Assembly (NCBI RefSeq): GCF_016811235.1
Contig: NZ_JAFBID010000003.1
Span: forward strand, 62,001 to 126,000
Length of the DNA: 64,000 nt
Source of the DNA: Microvirga arabica
Lineage (GTDB): Bacteria; Pseudomonadota; Alphaproteobacteria; Rhizobiales; Beijerinckiaceae
Direction of reading: 5' to 3'
The notes under the pieces were generated by a model, which saw only the letters and a program-made list of their open reading frames with translations, was not told the DNA's origin and searched no databases. The stretch's first letter is position 1; every line of letters begins with the position of its first letter. This document shows, piece after piece, positions 52,573 to 61,587 of the stretch. The position numbers were made by a program, and so were the translations under genes.

Positions 52573-53240
52573 GTTCCCGCGACGACATCTTCGGCAACAT
52601 CCGCCGCTCGCTCGGCGTGAAGGGCACCGAGACGATCCGGCGCCAGATGGTGGAGGATCGCCTGGAGCGCTCGCCCCGGGGCGTGATCCCCAAACGCGGA
52701 CAGGTTTCCGGCGAGGAGCGGATCGCTCTCTTCAAGACCATGGTCGAGACCTCGCTGGCGACCGTCACAGAGGTCGCTTCCGCGGCGGAGGTGCCGCAAT
52801 CCATCGCGCTCTTCCTGCGCAACCACAACCTGCCCGCGACCCTGCGCATGGGCGACGATCCGCGCCTGAAAACCATGCCGTGGTCGGATACCACCCTCGA
52901 CATCGCCCACGGGCCGAGCGAGGGCCGCGACCTCAGCGCGGTGAGCCATGCCTTCGGGGGCATCGCCGAATCCGGCACGCTCGCGATGGTGTCGAGCGCG
53001 GACAACCCCTCGACCCTCAACTTCCTGCCCGACAACCACATCGTCGTCGTCTCGGCCAAGGACATCGCCAGCGACTACGAATCCGTCTGGAACCGGGTAC
53101 GCTTCGCCTATGGCAAGGGCTCGATGCCGCGCACGGTGAACTGGATCACCGGCCCGTCCCGCTCCGGCGACATCGAGCAGACGCTTCTGCTCGGTGCGCA
53201 TGGACCGAGGCGGCTGCATGTGGTGGTGGTGCGGGAGTGA
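52569..53240 (+). CDS. lutC: Lactate utilisation protein
   Basis: 223 aa from ATG 52569. LUD domain: HAFGGIAESGTLAMVSSADN, then LNFLPDNHIVVVSAKDI. It is the third LutABC subunit. Overlaps the lutB stop by 4 bp. An upstream in-frame extension to 52113 is inside lutB and is a shadow. Confidence 0.94.
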   Translation: MSSRDDIFGNIRRSLGVKGTETIRRQMVEDRLERSPRGVIPKRGQVSGEERIALFKTMVETSLATVTEVASAAEVPQSIALFLRNHNLPATLRMGDDPRLKTMPWSDTTLDIAHGPSEGRDLSAVSHAFGGIAESGTLAMVSSADNPSTLNFLPDNHIVVVSAKDIASDYESVWNRVRFAYGKGSMPRTVNWITGPSRSGDIEQTLLLGAHGPRRLHVVVVRE

Positions 53241-53296
53241 GGTCAAATCTCAAGCCGCATTGCTGCATGGCGCGCAGCGGCGTCATAACCTTCTCT

Positions 53297-53425
53297 CGTC
53301 ATCACCGGCCTTGTGCCGGTGATCCACGTCTTTGCCACCCACCCTCTCCATCCTCATCCTGAGGAGCAGAGAGAGGCAAACTGCTTGAAGGTGTGGATGG
53401 CCGGCACAAAGCCAGCCATGACGAG
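53297..53425. repeat. Family B palindrome with nested repeat
   Basis: Left arm begins CGTCATCACCGGCC; right arm GGATGGCCGGCAC...GCCATGACGAG. A short CCTCATCCTGAGGAGC segment related to family C is nested between the arms. Confidence 0.75.
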
Positions 53426-53430
53426 GTGAG

Positions 53431-53529
53431 TGTCATCCCCGGCGCACGAAGTGCGGGAAGGGGATCCACGATCAGGCTCAGCGCTATGAATTCCCTTTCC
53501 CTCCGCTGCGCATCCTTCCGGGAATGACA
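53431..53529. repeat. Interspersed palindromic repeat, family A, copy 3
   Basis: Bounded by TGTCATCCCCGG and CGGGAATGACA, with GGGGATCCACG inside; inverted relative to copy 1 by its internal order. Lies in the 420-bp gap between lutC and the glycolipid-binding-like gene, which contains only repeats. Confidence 0.85.
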
Positions 53530-53660
53530 CTGCCCCCTTTCCGCACGGGGCAGCCGCGCAGAACGTTCATGCCCCAGCCTTCTAAGGAACCGGCAGTCGA
53601 CAAGCCCTCCAGCTGAGCCATAATCTCTTGGCAATGCAGGTGGAACGCTTGGAGACACGC

Positions 53661-54230
53661 ATGTCCATCCCGACCCTGATCTTCCGCACCATCCGCTGGT
53701 CGGCCTGGGACGGCTGCGAGGCGGGGCTGGAACATTTGGATGTGCGCCCGGCCGATGGCGGGCTCGACATCTCCGGCGTGGTGATCGCCCAGGAGGAGGA
53801 CGCCCAGTTCGGCCTTTCCTATCGCCTGAAGCTCGATGCCCTGTGGCACACGAAGGAGGTCCAGTTAAGAACCACTTCGGGCCATGTGCTGCATCTGGAA
53901 AGCGATGGTCGGGGACATTGGCAGGAAAACGGCCGAGACCGGCCGGATCTCCAGGGCTGCATCGACGTCGATATCCAGGCTACCCCGATCACGAACACCC
54001 TGCCGATCCGGCGCCTCGACCTGGACACCGGCGAGAGCATGGAGATCCGCCTCTGCTACATCACCCTGCCGGATCTGACTGTCTTTGCCTCGAACCAGCG
54101 CTACACCGCGATTGAGGCAGGCTCGCTTTATCGCTTCGAGAGCCTGGAGGACGACTTTACCGCGGACCTGCCGGTGGATGAGGACGGGTTCGTGCTCGAC
54201 TACCCCGGCTTGTTCAAGCGCCTCGGCTGA
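53661..54230 (+). CDS. Glycolipid-binding-like protein
   Basis: 189 aa from ATG 53661, with GGAG 7 bases upstream. Matches the putative glycolipid-binding family: opening FRTIRWSAWDGCEAGLEHLD, then GVVIAQEEDAQFGLSYRLKL, GCIDVDIQATPITNTLPIRR and the end GLFKRL. No signal peptide. The family name rests on one characterised binding report; the role here is unknown. Confidence 0.85.
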   Translation: MSIPTLIFRTIRWSAWDGCEAGLEHLDVRPADGGLDISGVVIAQEEDAQFGLSYRLKLDALWHTKEVQLRTTSGHVLHLESDGRGHWQENGRDRPDLQGCIDVDIQATPITNTLPIRRLDLDTGESMEIRLCYITLPDLTVFASNQRYTAIEAGSLYRFESLEDDFTADLPVDEDGFVLDYPGLFKRLG

Positions 54231-54316
54231 CCTGACTTTCCCCGCCGTGACATCTGGGCACAGGAGATAGCGCTGGCGCACACCTGTCTTTTCAGCTAAG
54301 TCTTTGAAATCGCATG

Positions 54317-54339
54317 TAGTTTTTAGTAATTCTAAACTA
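54317..54339 (+). promoter_or_regulatory. Iron-responsive (Irr-like ICE) box before bfd
   Basis: Contains TTTAGTAATTCTAAA, close to the Irr consensus TTTAGAA-N-TTCTAAA. The arms extend to TAGTTT and AAACTA. It is 10 bp upstream of the bfd start. Confidence 0.6.
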
Positions 54340-54348
54340 GAACACCAA

Positions 54349-54606
54349 ATGATCGTCTGCTCCTGCAACATCCTCTCCGACGGTGATGTCAAAGCCTGCC
54401 TGAAGCCGGGACCGGATTGTCCCCGCACCCCGGCGCAGGTCTATCGTTGTCTCGGCTGCAGCCCCAATTGCGGGCGCTGCGCCCGGACGATCCGTGCCAT
54501 CATGGATCAGGCCCTGACTGCGGCGGGCGTGGAGCCCATTGCCGCCTGCAACCGCGGCTGCTGCCCGACAACGCTGGAAAAAGCGGCCGCCGAACCCACC
54601 CTTTGA
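54349..54606 (+). CDS. bfd: Bacterioferritin-associated ferredoxin
   Basis: 85 aa from ATG 54349. Opens MIVCSCNILSDGDV; the [2Fe-2S] ligands are in CSC and later CSPNCGRC. Longer than the 64-residue E. coli Bfd, with a Cys-rich C-terminal part (CNRGCCPTTL). It reduces the Fe(III) core of bacterioferritin for release. An Irr-like box precedes it and bfr follows 80 bp downstream. Confidence 0.92.
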   Translation: MIVCSCNILSDGDVKACLKPGPDCPRTPAQVYRCLGCSPNCGRCARTIRAIMDQALTAAGVEPIAACNRGCCPTTLEKAAAEPTL

Positions 54607-54686
54607 ACAAAGGGGCTTCCACCCTAGTTCACAAATCCTCTAAGGAATGATCCGGCGCATCGGCGCCGTTTGGACGAGAGGGTAGG

Positions 54687-55172
54687 ATGAAGGGTGATCC
54701 CAAGGTAATCGAGTATCTCAATCGCGGCCTGCGCAGCGAGCTGACGGCGGTCAACCAGTACTGGCTGCACTACCGGCTCCTGGACGACTGGGGCTACAAG
54801 GAGCTTGCGAAGACCTGGCGCAAGGAATCCATCGAGGAGATGCACCACGCGGATCGCTTCATCGAGCGCATCATCTTCCTTGAGGGCTTTGCCAACCTGC
54901 AGGTGCTTGATCCCCTGCGCATTGGCCAGAACATCCAGGAAATCCTCGAATCCGACCTCGCGGCCGAATACGAAGCCCGCAATCTCTACGGCGAGGCTGC
55001 CGCCTATTGCGACAGCATCGGCGACCGGGTGTCGAAGAATCTGTTCGAAGAGCTGATGGCGGACGAGGAAGGCCACATCGACTTCCTCGAGACCCAGATC
55101 AACCTCGTCGAGCAGATCGGCGTCGAGCTCTACGCCCAGAAGCATATCGGCGGGCTGGACGACGATCACTAA
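54687..55172 (+). CDS. bfr: Bacterioferritin
   Basis: 161 aa. Iron-storage 24-mer. Ferroxidase ligands are in [10 protein letters not shown] (Glu18), EEMHHADRF (Glu51, His54), DLAAEYEAR (Glu94) and ADEEGHIDF (Glu127, His130). The haem-binding Met is Met52 in EEMHH. Paired with bfd upstream, whose promoter region has an Irr-like box. Confidence 0.97.
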   Translation: MKGDPKVIEYLNRGLRSELTAVNQYWLHYRLLDDWGYKELAKTWRKESIEEMHHADRFIERIIFLEGFANLQVLDPLRIGQNIQEILESDLAAEYEARNLYGEAAAYCDSIGDRVSKNLFEELMADEEGHIDFLETQINLVEQIGVELYAQKHIGGLDDDH

Positions 55173-55193
55173 GCCCTCGCTCCACGAAACCAA

Positions 55194-55302
55194 CCTCATC
55201 CTGAGGAGGCGCAGAGCGCCGTCTCGAAGGAGATTCTAGAGAGCACCGGAGACGCCCTACCCTTCGAGACGGATTGCTCACGCAATCTTCCTCAGGATGA
55301 GG
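55194..55302. repeat. Interspersed palindromic repeat, family C
   Basis: 109-bp palindrome starting CCTCATCCTGAGGAGGCGC and ending GCAATCTTCCTCAGGATGAG, with inner arms CGTCTCGAAGG / CCTTCGAGACGG. A shortened CCTCATCCTGAGGAG core lies inside the family B copy at 53297-53425. Confidence 0.85.
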
Positions 55303-55317
55303 CTTCTGGAGGAACTG

Positions 55318-55344
55318 AAGGCCCGCCACTGGCGGGCCTTTTGC
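55318..55344 (+). terminator. Terminator between bfr and the synthetase/GNAT gene
   Basis: AAGGCCCGCC-ACT-GGCGGGCCTT followed by TTGCTTG. Confidence 0.8.
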
Positions 55345-55361
55345 TTGTCAGGTTGACTTCT

Positions 55362-58085
55362 TCAGGTTGACTTGGCGAGCTTGCCGGGCTCCTCGATGGA
55401 GGCGATGGGCAAGGTTACCAGCCGCAGTTCCGGATCGTCGGGATCGATCCGGATCGAGAAGCCGAGGCTGCGGCACATGTCGAGCATGGTGGAGTTCTCG
55501 CGCAGCACCTGGCCCTCGACCTCGCGCAGGCCCTCCGCCTTCGCCCACTCGATCATGAGCCGCATCAGCTCCCAGCCGAGACCAAGCCCCTTCAGATCGG
55601 AGCGGAGCAGGATGCCGTATTCCCCGGTCTCGTGGTTCGCGTCCGCATGGAGGCGCACCGCGCCCATCATCTCGCCCGTCTCCCCGTCGAAGGCCACAAA
55701 CGCGATCGCGCGGGCGTAATCGAGCTGGGTTAGGCGGGCTAGGAAGGTGTGGCTGAAGTCCCGTACCGGCGCGAAGAAGCGCAGGCGCAGATCCTCCGGG
55801 GTGATCTTCTCGAAGAAGCGCCGGAACTCGTCCTCGTCCTCCGGGCGCACAGGCCGTACGAAGGCATTTTTGCCATTGCGCAGCCCGATGGTGCGCTCCC
55901 ATTCCTTAGGATAGGGCCGCACCGCAAAGCGTGGATGGCCGCTGGCCTTGCGGGTCTCGGGCGCAACCGCCACGCGGGCATCGACGGCGATCACGCCGGT
56001 CTCGTCAGCCAGCAGCGGGTTGATGTCGAGCTCGCGGATCTCGGGGATGTCGGCTGCCATCTGGGCGAGCTTCACGAGGGTCAGGGCAATCGCCCCCTCG
56101 TCGGCCGCCGGAACGTCGCGATAGGCTTTGAGGCGGCGCGACACGCGGGTGCGGGCGATGAGATCATGCGCGAGCTTCAGGTCGAGGGGCGGCAGGGCCA
56201 GGGCCTTGTCGTTGATCACCTCCACGGCGGTGCCGCCGCGCCCGAAGAGCACCACGGGACCGAAGGACGGATCGTCGGCAATGCCCATGATCAGTTCGCG
56301 GGCCTTGGTTCGGCGCACCATCGGCTGCACCGTGACGCCGGTGACATGCGCCCCGGGCTTCAGGCGTGCCGCGCGCTCAAAGATGTCGGCGGCGGCTCTT
56401 CGCACCGCCTCCTCGGTGGTGAGATCGAGCTTCACGCCGCCGATGTCCGACTTGTGCACGATGTCCGGCGAGAGAACCTTCACGGCAACCGTTCCACCCT
56501 CCGCGATGATCGGGCGTGCGGCTTCCGCGGCCTCCTCCGGGGTCGTCGCGAGCACGACCGGCGCGGTGGGGATGTCGTAGCTTTTTAGCAGCGCATTGAC
56601 CTCAAGCGGATCGAGCCAGCGGCGGTTCTGCGACACCACGTGATCAACGATGGCGCGGGCGGCTTCCGGATCCGGCTCGAAATCGTGCGGCAGGTCGTCG
56701 GGCGTCTCCATCAGCTGGTTCTGCGCCTCGCGGTAACGCACGAGCTGCATGAACCCGCGCACCGCATCGGCCTCCGTGGCGAAATGCGGAATGCGGGCCT
56801 CTTCAAACACCCGGGCGGATTCCGGATCCTCGCCAATCCAGGCGGCGAAGACGGGCTTCTGCCGGTAGCCCCTCGCCCGGTCCTTCTTCACAACATTCAC
56901 AACGGAAGAGGCCACCTCCGAGGCCCCGGCGACGGCCGTCGGCACGTTGAGGATGAGAACCGCGTCGTTTTCCGGGTCAGTGAGCAGCGCCTCCAGGGCT
57001 CCCGCATAACGCTCAGGATCCGCATCGCCGATGATGTCGATCGGGTTCGCCTTCGACCAGGTCGGTGGCAGGATAGCATCGAGCGAATTGCGGGTGGCTT
57101 CTGAGATCGCGGCCAGCGTTCCGCCGAGATCCACCAGCCGGTCGACGGCGAGAACCCCGATGCCACCGCCATTGGTCAGAACTGCCAGTCGATTGCCAGG
57201 GAAAGGCTTCTGCCGTCCCAGCGTTTCCGCAGCGGCGAAGAGCTGGTCGAGATCAAGCACGCGCAACAGGCCGGCCCGGCGGAAGGCCGCGTCATAGACC
57301 GCGTCGGAGCCCGCCAGCGCACCCGTATGCGTCGCGGCCGCCTTCGCTCCTTGCGCATGCCGCCCAGCCTTGATCACCACCACGGGCTTCACACGCGCTG
57401 CAGCGCGGGCCGCGGACATGAACTTCTTCGCGTTGTCGATGGACTCGATGTAGAGCAGGATCGCCCGCGTGCCGCTGTCGGCAGAGAAGAAATCGAGGCA
57501 ATCGCTGAAGTCCACATCGACCTTGTCGCCAAGCGACACGATGGCCGAGAAGCCCACATTCCGCTGCGCGGCCCATTCCACGAGTCCAGCCGCGATGGCG
57601 CCCGACTGGGACACGAGCGCCAGATCGCCGGGCTTGGCGCTATGAGCCGCAAAGCTCGCGTTCATCTTCGCCCGGGGAGCGAGCACGCCAATGCAGTTGG
57701 GTCCGACGATGCGAAGCCCATGGGCACGCGCCGCAATCCGAACCTGCTCGCTTAAGGAACCCTCGCCATAGCCCATGCCGGCCGTTGCCACGATGGCGAC
57801 GCTCACACCGACACGCCCGGCCTCCTCGATCACGCCGAGCACCCTTTCCGGGGGCACCGCAACAACGACGAGATCGGGAACCTCCGGAAGCTCTGCCAAG
57901 GAGGGAAAGCACGGCCTCCCTTCGATCTCCACATGGTGGGGATTGACGGACACGATGTCTCCCTCGAACCCCCCGGCAATGAGATTGCGCAGGAAGGTCA
58001 GGCCGAGGGAGCCGGGTCGGGGGCTCGCGCCGACAACCGCGATGGAGCGTGGGGCGAGCATCTTGTCGAGGCGATAGGTGGACAT
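55362..58085 (-). CDS. NDP-forming acyl-CoA synthetase fused to a GNAT acetyltransferase
   Basis: 907 aa from ATG 58085 with AAGGAT upstream. Order: CoA-binding Rossmann domain (about 10-105, VVGASPRPGSLG), ligase-CoA domains with the phospho-His in ATHTGALAGSD near residue 251, ATP-grasp domain (about 490-700, AVKVLSPDIVHKSDIGGVKL), and a C-terminal GNAT domain (about 735-900; GLGLGWELMRL). This is the Pat/PatZ protein-lysine-acetyltransferase architecture. The synthetase part keeps the catalytic His, so activity cannot be excluded. Likely targets are acyl-CoA synthetases. Confidence 0.93.
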   Translation of the reverse strand: MSTYRLDKMLAPRSIAVVGASPRPGSLGLTFLRNLIAGGFEGDIVSVNPHHVEIEGRPCFPSLAELPEVPDLVVVAVPPERVLGVIEEAGRVGVSVAIVATAGMGYGEGSLSEQVRIAARAHGLRIVGPNCIGVLAPRAKMNASFAAHSAKPGDLALVSQSGAIAAGLVEWAAQRNVGFSAIVSLGDKVDVDFSDCLDFFSADSGTRAILLYIESIDNAKKFMSAARAAARVKPVVVIKAGRHAQGAKAAATHTGALAGSDAVYDAAFRRAGLLRVLDLDQLFAAAETLGRQKPFPGNRLAVLTNGGGIGVLAVDRLVDLGGTLAAISEATRNSLDAILPPTWSKANPIDIIGDADPERYAGALEALLTDPENDAVLILNVPTAVAGASEVASSVVNVVKKDRARGYRQKPVFAAWIGEDPESARVFEEARIPHFATEADAVRGFMQLVRYREAQNQLMETPDDLPHDFEPDPEAARAIVDHVVSQNRRWLDPLEVNALLKSYDIPTAPVVLATTPEEAAEAARPIIAEGGTVAVKVLSPDIVHKSDIGGVKLDLTTEEAVRRAAADIFERAARLKPGAHVTGVTVQPMVRRTKARELIMGIADDPSFGPVVLFGRGGTAVEVINDKALALPPLDLKLAHDLIARTRVSRRLKAYRDVPAADEGAIALTLVKLAQMAADIPEIRELDINPLLADETGVIAVDARVAVAPETRKASGHPRFAVRPYPKEWERTIGLRNGKNAFVRPVRPEDEDEFRRFFEKITPEDLRLRFFAPVRDFSHTFLARLTQLDYARAIAFVAFDGETGEMMGAVRLHADANHETGEYGILLRSDLKGLGLGWELMRLMIEWAKAEGLREVEGQVLRENSTMLDMCRSLGFSIRIDPDDPELRLVTLPIASIEEPGKLAKST

Positions 58086-58236
58086 AAGGATCCTTCGTCT
58101 CGTGGACATTCCGGGGCAGAGTAGGCCACCAGAACCTATTGCGGCCAGCTATAAGCGCAAGTCACCCCGGCGGCTTTGATCCATCGCACAGGATCACGAG
58201 CAGGTGTCAGCCGCATGAACGCGATGGATCACCGCC

Positions 58237-58695
58237 CTACCCGGCTTGATGGCGTGTCCATTGATAGTGAGCATCCGGGGTGCGTTCCTCGTTCCCGGAG
58301 CCGTCGGTCAGTTCCACAAGCCTGAAACCGTAGCTTTCATAGAACCGGCGCGCCTGCAGATTTGCCTGGAAGGTCCAGAGGTTCAGCTCCTGCGCGTCCT
58401 GCCGGGCAGCTGTCAGAAGGGCCAGCCCAACCCCGCGGCCATGCCATGTCGGGTCGACATAGAGATGATCGAGCCAATCCTGCTTCGAGACCGCAAATCC
58501 GATCAGCCGGCCTTCATTCTCGGCCAACCGGATCGTCGAGGATGGAAAGACGTGCCCCTCGAAGAACGCCAGATCCTCCTGCGGCGTGTGAAGCTCGGGC
58601 AGGTACGGGAGGCAGGTTCTGCGCACGTGGCGGTGTAGCTGGGCAACAGCCTTCATGTCGTCAGAGGAAGCATGCCGCAGAACGAAGCTGGACAC
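58237..58695 (-). CDS. GNAT-family N-acetyltransferase
   Basis: 152 aa from GTG 58695. Acetyl-CoA binding motif A is LYVDPTWHGRGVGLALLTAA (Q/RxxGxG/A), followed by NLQARRFYESYGF. The start overlaps the stop of the histidine kinase by one base (TAGTG), so the two are coupled. Substrate unknown. Confidence 0.9.
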   Translation of the reverse strand: MSSFVLRHASSDDMKAVAQLHRHVRRTCLPYLPELHTPQEDLAFFEGHVFPSSTIRLAENEGRLIGFAVSKQDWLDHLYVDPTWHGRGVGLALLTAARQDAQELNLWTFQANLQARRFYESYGFRLVELTDGSGNEERTPDAHYQWTRHQAG

Positions 58696-61388
58696 TATTC
58701 AGCCCAAACCCGCGTCGGCGGGAAAATCACCTCGACCAGCGTTCCCTCGCTGGGCTGGCTGGAGATCTGCAGCGCTCCCTTGTTTGCCTCAACCAGGGCC
58801 TTGGTGAGAGGCAGGCCGAGACCCGTACCGCCGCGCTTGCGCGACGTGGCGAGCTGCCGGAAGGGTTCGAGAGCGGCCTCGACCTCCTCGGGCGTCATGC
58901 CGATGCCGGTATCGCGCACCCGGAAGGCCACCTCGCCCCGATCCGTCATGGCCGTGGAGACGATCACCTGCCCGCCCGCATCGGTGAACTTGATGGCGTT
59001 CGACACGAGATTGAGCACGATCTGGCGCATAGAGCGCTCATCGGCCACCACCGGCGGGAGCTTGGGCGCGAAGCTCATGCGCATGACGATGCGGTCACGG
59101 GCGGCCTGCGGCTGAAGCAGGGCGACACAGCTGGAGACCAGATCGTTCAAGCCTACACCCGTAAAGGACAGTTCCAGGCGTCCTGCCTCGATCTTGGCGA
59201 GGTCCAGAAGATCGTTCACGAGGCTGATCACATGGGAGCCGGAGGCGTGAACGTCCTTGAGGTATTCCTTGTAGCGATCGTTGCCGACCGGGCCGAAGCG
59301 CTCCTCGAGCATAACTTCGGCGAACCCGAGAATGGCATTCAACGGCGTGCGGATCTCATGGCTGATCTTGGCCAGAAGATCGGATTTCTGGGCGCTTGCT
59401 TCCTCGGCCGCATGCTTGGCGCCGATCAGTTCGCCTTCGGTCTTCTTGAAGGCCGTGATGTCCCGCAGCACGGCGCAGAACCGGCGCTCCGGACCGTCGC
59501 CGAGGCGGCCCATGGTCATGAAGAGCGGGATGGGCCCGCCTTGGCGCTCCCGGCCGAGCACCTCGCGCCCATCATTGAGCAGGCTGCCCACACCCGGCGA
59601 GCGCAGGCGCTCAAGGTAATCAAGGGCGACGATATGGCTCTCGGGGGCCAGCAGAACCGTGATGGCATCGCCCGCCACCGCCGGCTCATCGTAGCCGAAG
59701 AGCGCCTCGGCCGAGCGGTTGAGGGAGAGGATGCGGCCCGTCTCGTCGAGCACGATCACGCCGTCGGTGGCCGTATCGAGGATCGCCTCCAGCTCATGGA
59801 CGCGGCGGTCCTGTGACGAAGGTGGGGGAAGATCGGCATTGGAGGCCCTGCGGATCACCAGAAGATCCGCCTCCGCGCCCTCCCACTCGGCCGATGAGGC
59901 ACGTACTGTGACGGCGATGTTCTCATTGCTGCGGGTCGTCAGGGCAAGGGCCATGTCCCCCTCGACTGGACCTGCGAGAGCCGGCGATCCGCGAAACAGG
60001 TGCACGAGGCCGCCATCGGCCCGGATCTGCTCGACCGTCTCATAGCCCGTGAGATCGAGCAGGAAGCGGTTGACGAAGAGGATGCGCTCACCACGGTGGA
60101 TCAGGATGCCGATCGGCAGCCGGTCCAGGATGGGATCCCCGCTCGCAGGAGGACCGGCCGGCCCGGAGGGAGCATCTCTCTCGACGGCCGGTGCGGTCTC
60201 GTCGGGCTCATCGGCGGCCTTGTCCTGAGATGGCGCCTCCTCCAGCCGGGCGCCGAGCGCCCGCGCAATTTCGCGAAAGGCGTTTCGCTCGGCGTCGGAG
60301 AGAGTCGATCCGGGTGGCTGTCTGTCGGCGAGCTTGCGCTGCGGAGTGGGCTCCGGCGGCGTGGTGCTGGAGAGAGCTTCCGCGACATGCTCCCGAAGAT
60401 TGGTGAACCAGTTTTCCTCATCGGAGGAGACATCTTCCGGCTCCGGCTCCTGCGGGGGCATTTCCTCCGGAGGACGGAAGGGGAAAGTGTCGTCAGGGAC
60501 GAGGCTTTGGGCGATCAGATCGGCCTGGCTGCTTCCCTCATCCGCCATCGGCTTCTCGATGATCTCCCGCTCGCGCGCCGCGTCCATGCGCAGCAGGCCG
60601 AAGCCCCGGAAGCCGATCAGTTCCCTATCCATGCTGAAGACGGGCATACCGGCCAAATCGACGGGCACCTGCAAGGAGGCGTTGCCGATATTCCAGAGGA
60701 CGGTTCGTCCGCTCCAGGTCTCCCGACGGGCGAACAGGTCTGCAACGGCACCGTCCGGATCCTCGACGGCCGAACGGCACACCTCATTCCAGGTCCGCCC
60801 GATGATATCGGCCGCAATCGGTCCGACGGCTTGGGCGAGCTCCGGCGAGACTTCAGTGAAGCGTGTCTGCGCATCGGCCTGCCAAATAAATCGAATCGTG
60901 CCGCGGGGCTGGTCCGGCCGGAGAGCGGAGTCGCCGGAGATCTCTGCAACTTGGCTCTGAGCCGGCGAGTTCTCGTCGGCAGCTTGAAGAGCACGGGAGC
61001 GCCCAACCCTGTTTGCCGATCCGGTGAATGCCGTCACCAGCACCGCTTCGCCGTTGTCCAAGGCCGCCAAGCGGCAGGCACAGGCGACCGGAAGCCAAGG
61101 GCGAGCCGGGTCGAGCCTCAGGCGCTCCATCCGGACACCCTCGTGGGGTGCAAGGCCGCCGGCCAGAGCCTTGATGCGTTCACGGGTACGGACATTGTGG
61201 GTTACCCGCTCGAAGCCCTCGGCAAAGGCAAGCCTCAAACCTTCAGCGCCAGGCGATGCCCAGAGCAGCCTCTCCCCTGTCCGGTCCCAGATGAACACGA
61301 CCGCACCCGGCTCAGCGAGCAGGCCAAGGGCCGGCTCGGCGGCAAGCCGCGCGATCAGATGTTCAAAGGGATGGGGACCACCCGTCAT
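58695..61388 (-). CDS. PAS-domain sensor histidine kinase
   Basis: 897 aa, no transmembrane helix evident. Two PAS-like domains (about 415-520 and 530-640: NRFLLDLTGYETVEQIRADG, TDGVIVLDETGRILSLNRS). HisKA around 665-735 with phospho-His in KISHEIRTPLNAILGFAEVM, and a HATPase domain to the end (NLVSNAIKFTDAGG, RDTGIGMTPEEV, GGTGLGLPLTKAL). No receiver domain; it resembles PleC/DivJ/PdhS-type soluble kinases of alphaproteobacterial cell-cycle control. No cognate regulator is adjacent. Confidence 0.93.
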   Translation of the reverse strand: MTGGPHPFEHLIARLAAEPALGLLAEPGAVVFIWDRTGERLLWASPGAEGLRLAFAEGFERVTHNVRTRERIKALAGGLAPHEGVRMERLRLDPARPWLPVACACRLAALDNGEAVLVTAFTGSANRVGRSRALQAADENSPAQSQVAEISGDSALRPDQPRGTIRFIWQADAQTRFTEVSPELAQAVGPIAADIIGRTWNEVCRSAVEDPDGAVADLFARRETWSGRTVLWNIGNASLQVPVDLAGMPVFSMDRELIGFRGFGLLRMDAAREREIIEKPMADEGSSQADLIAQSLVPDDTFPFRPPEEMPPQEPEPEDVSSDEENWFTNLREHVAEALSSTTPPEPTPQRKLADRQPPGSTLSDAERNAFREIARALGARLEEAPSQDKAADEPDETAPAVERDAPSGPAGPPASGDPILDRLPIGILIHRGERILFVNRFLLDLTGYETVEQIRADGGLVHLFRGSPALAGPVEGDMALALTTRSNENIAVTVRASSAEWEGAEADLLVIRRASNADLPPPSSQDRRVHELEAILDTATDGVIVLDETGRILSLNRSAEALFGYDEPAVAGDAITVLLAPESHIVALDYLERLRSPGVGSLLNDGREVLGRERQGGPIPLFMTMGRLGDGPERRFCAVLRDITAFKKTEGELIGAKHAAEEASAQKSDLLAKISHEIRTPLNAILGFAEVMLEERFGPVGNDRYKEYLKDVHASGSHVISLVNDLLDLAKIEAGRLELSFTGVGLNDLVSSCVALLQPQAARDRIVMRMSFAPKLPPVVADERSMRQIVLNLVSNAIKFTDAGGQVIVSTAMTDRGEVAFRVRDTGIGMTPEEVEAALEPFRQLATSRKRGGTGLGLPLTKALVEANKGALQISSQPSEGTLVEVIFPPTRVWAE

Positions 61389-61530
61389 AACGGTCCTTAC
61401 GAGGAATACCGCGAAAGCTCTTCTGCTTGAGCTTCTAGACTAATATCTGCGGTCAAGCATGCAAGGCGGAACCCTTGAATCCGTTTACTTTCAGGTAACC
61501 TTAATAACGCAAGGCACAAAGGAGTTGATT

Positions 61531-61563
61531 TTGCAGCGCACAATGTGATATTGCACTGCACAA
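61531..61563 (+). promoter_or_regulatory. Direct repeat before the phasin gene, possible PhaR site
   Basis: TTGCAGCGCACAA (61531-61543) and TTGCACTGCACAA (61551-61563), 20 bp apart. The TGC/GCA core fits known PhaR-type repressor sites. Confidence 0.5.
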
Positions 61564-61587
61564 ATGCCTTACAACAAGGAGCATGTC

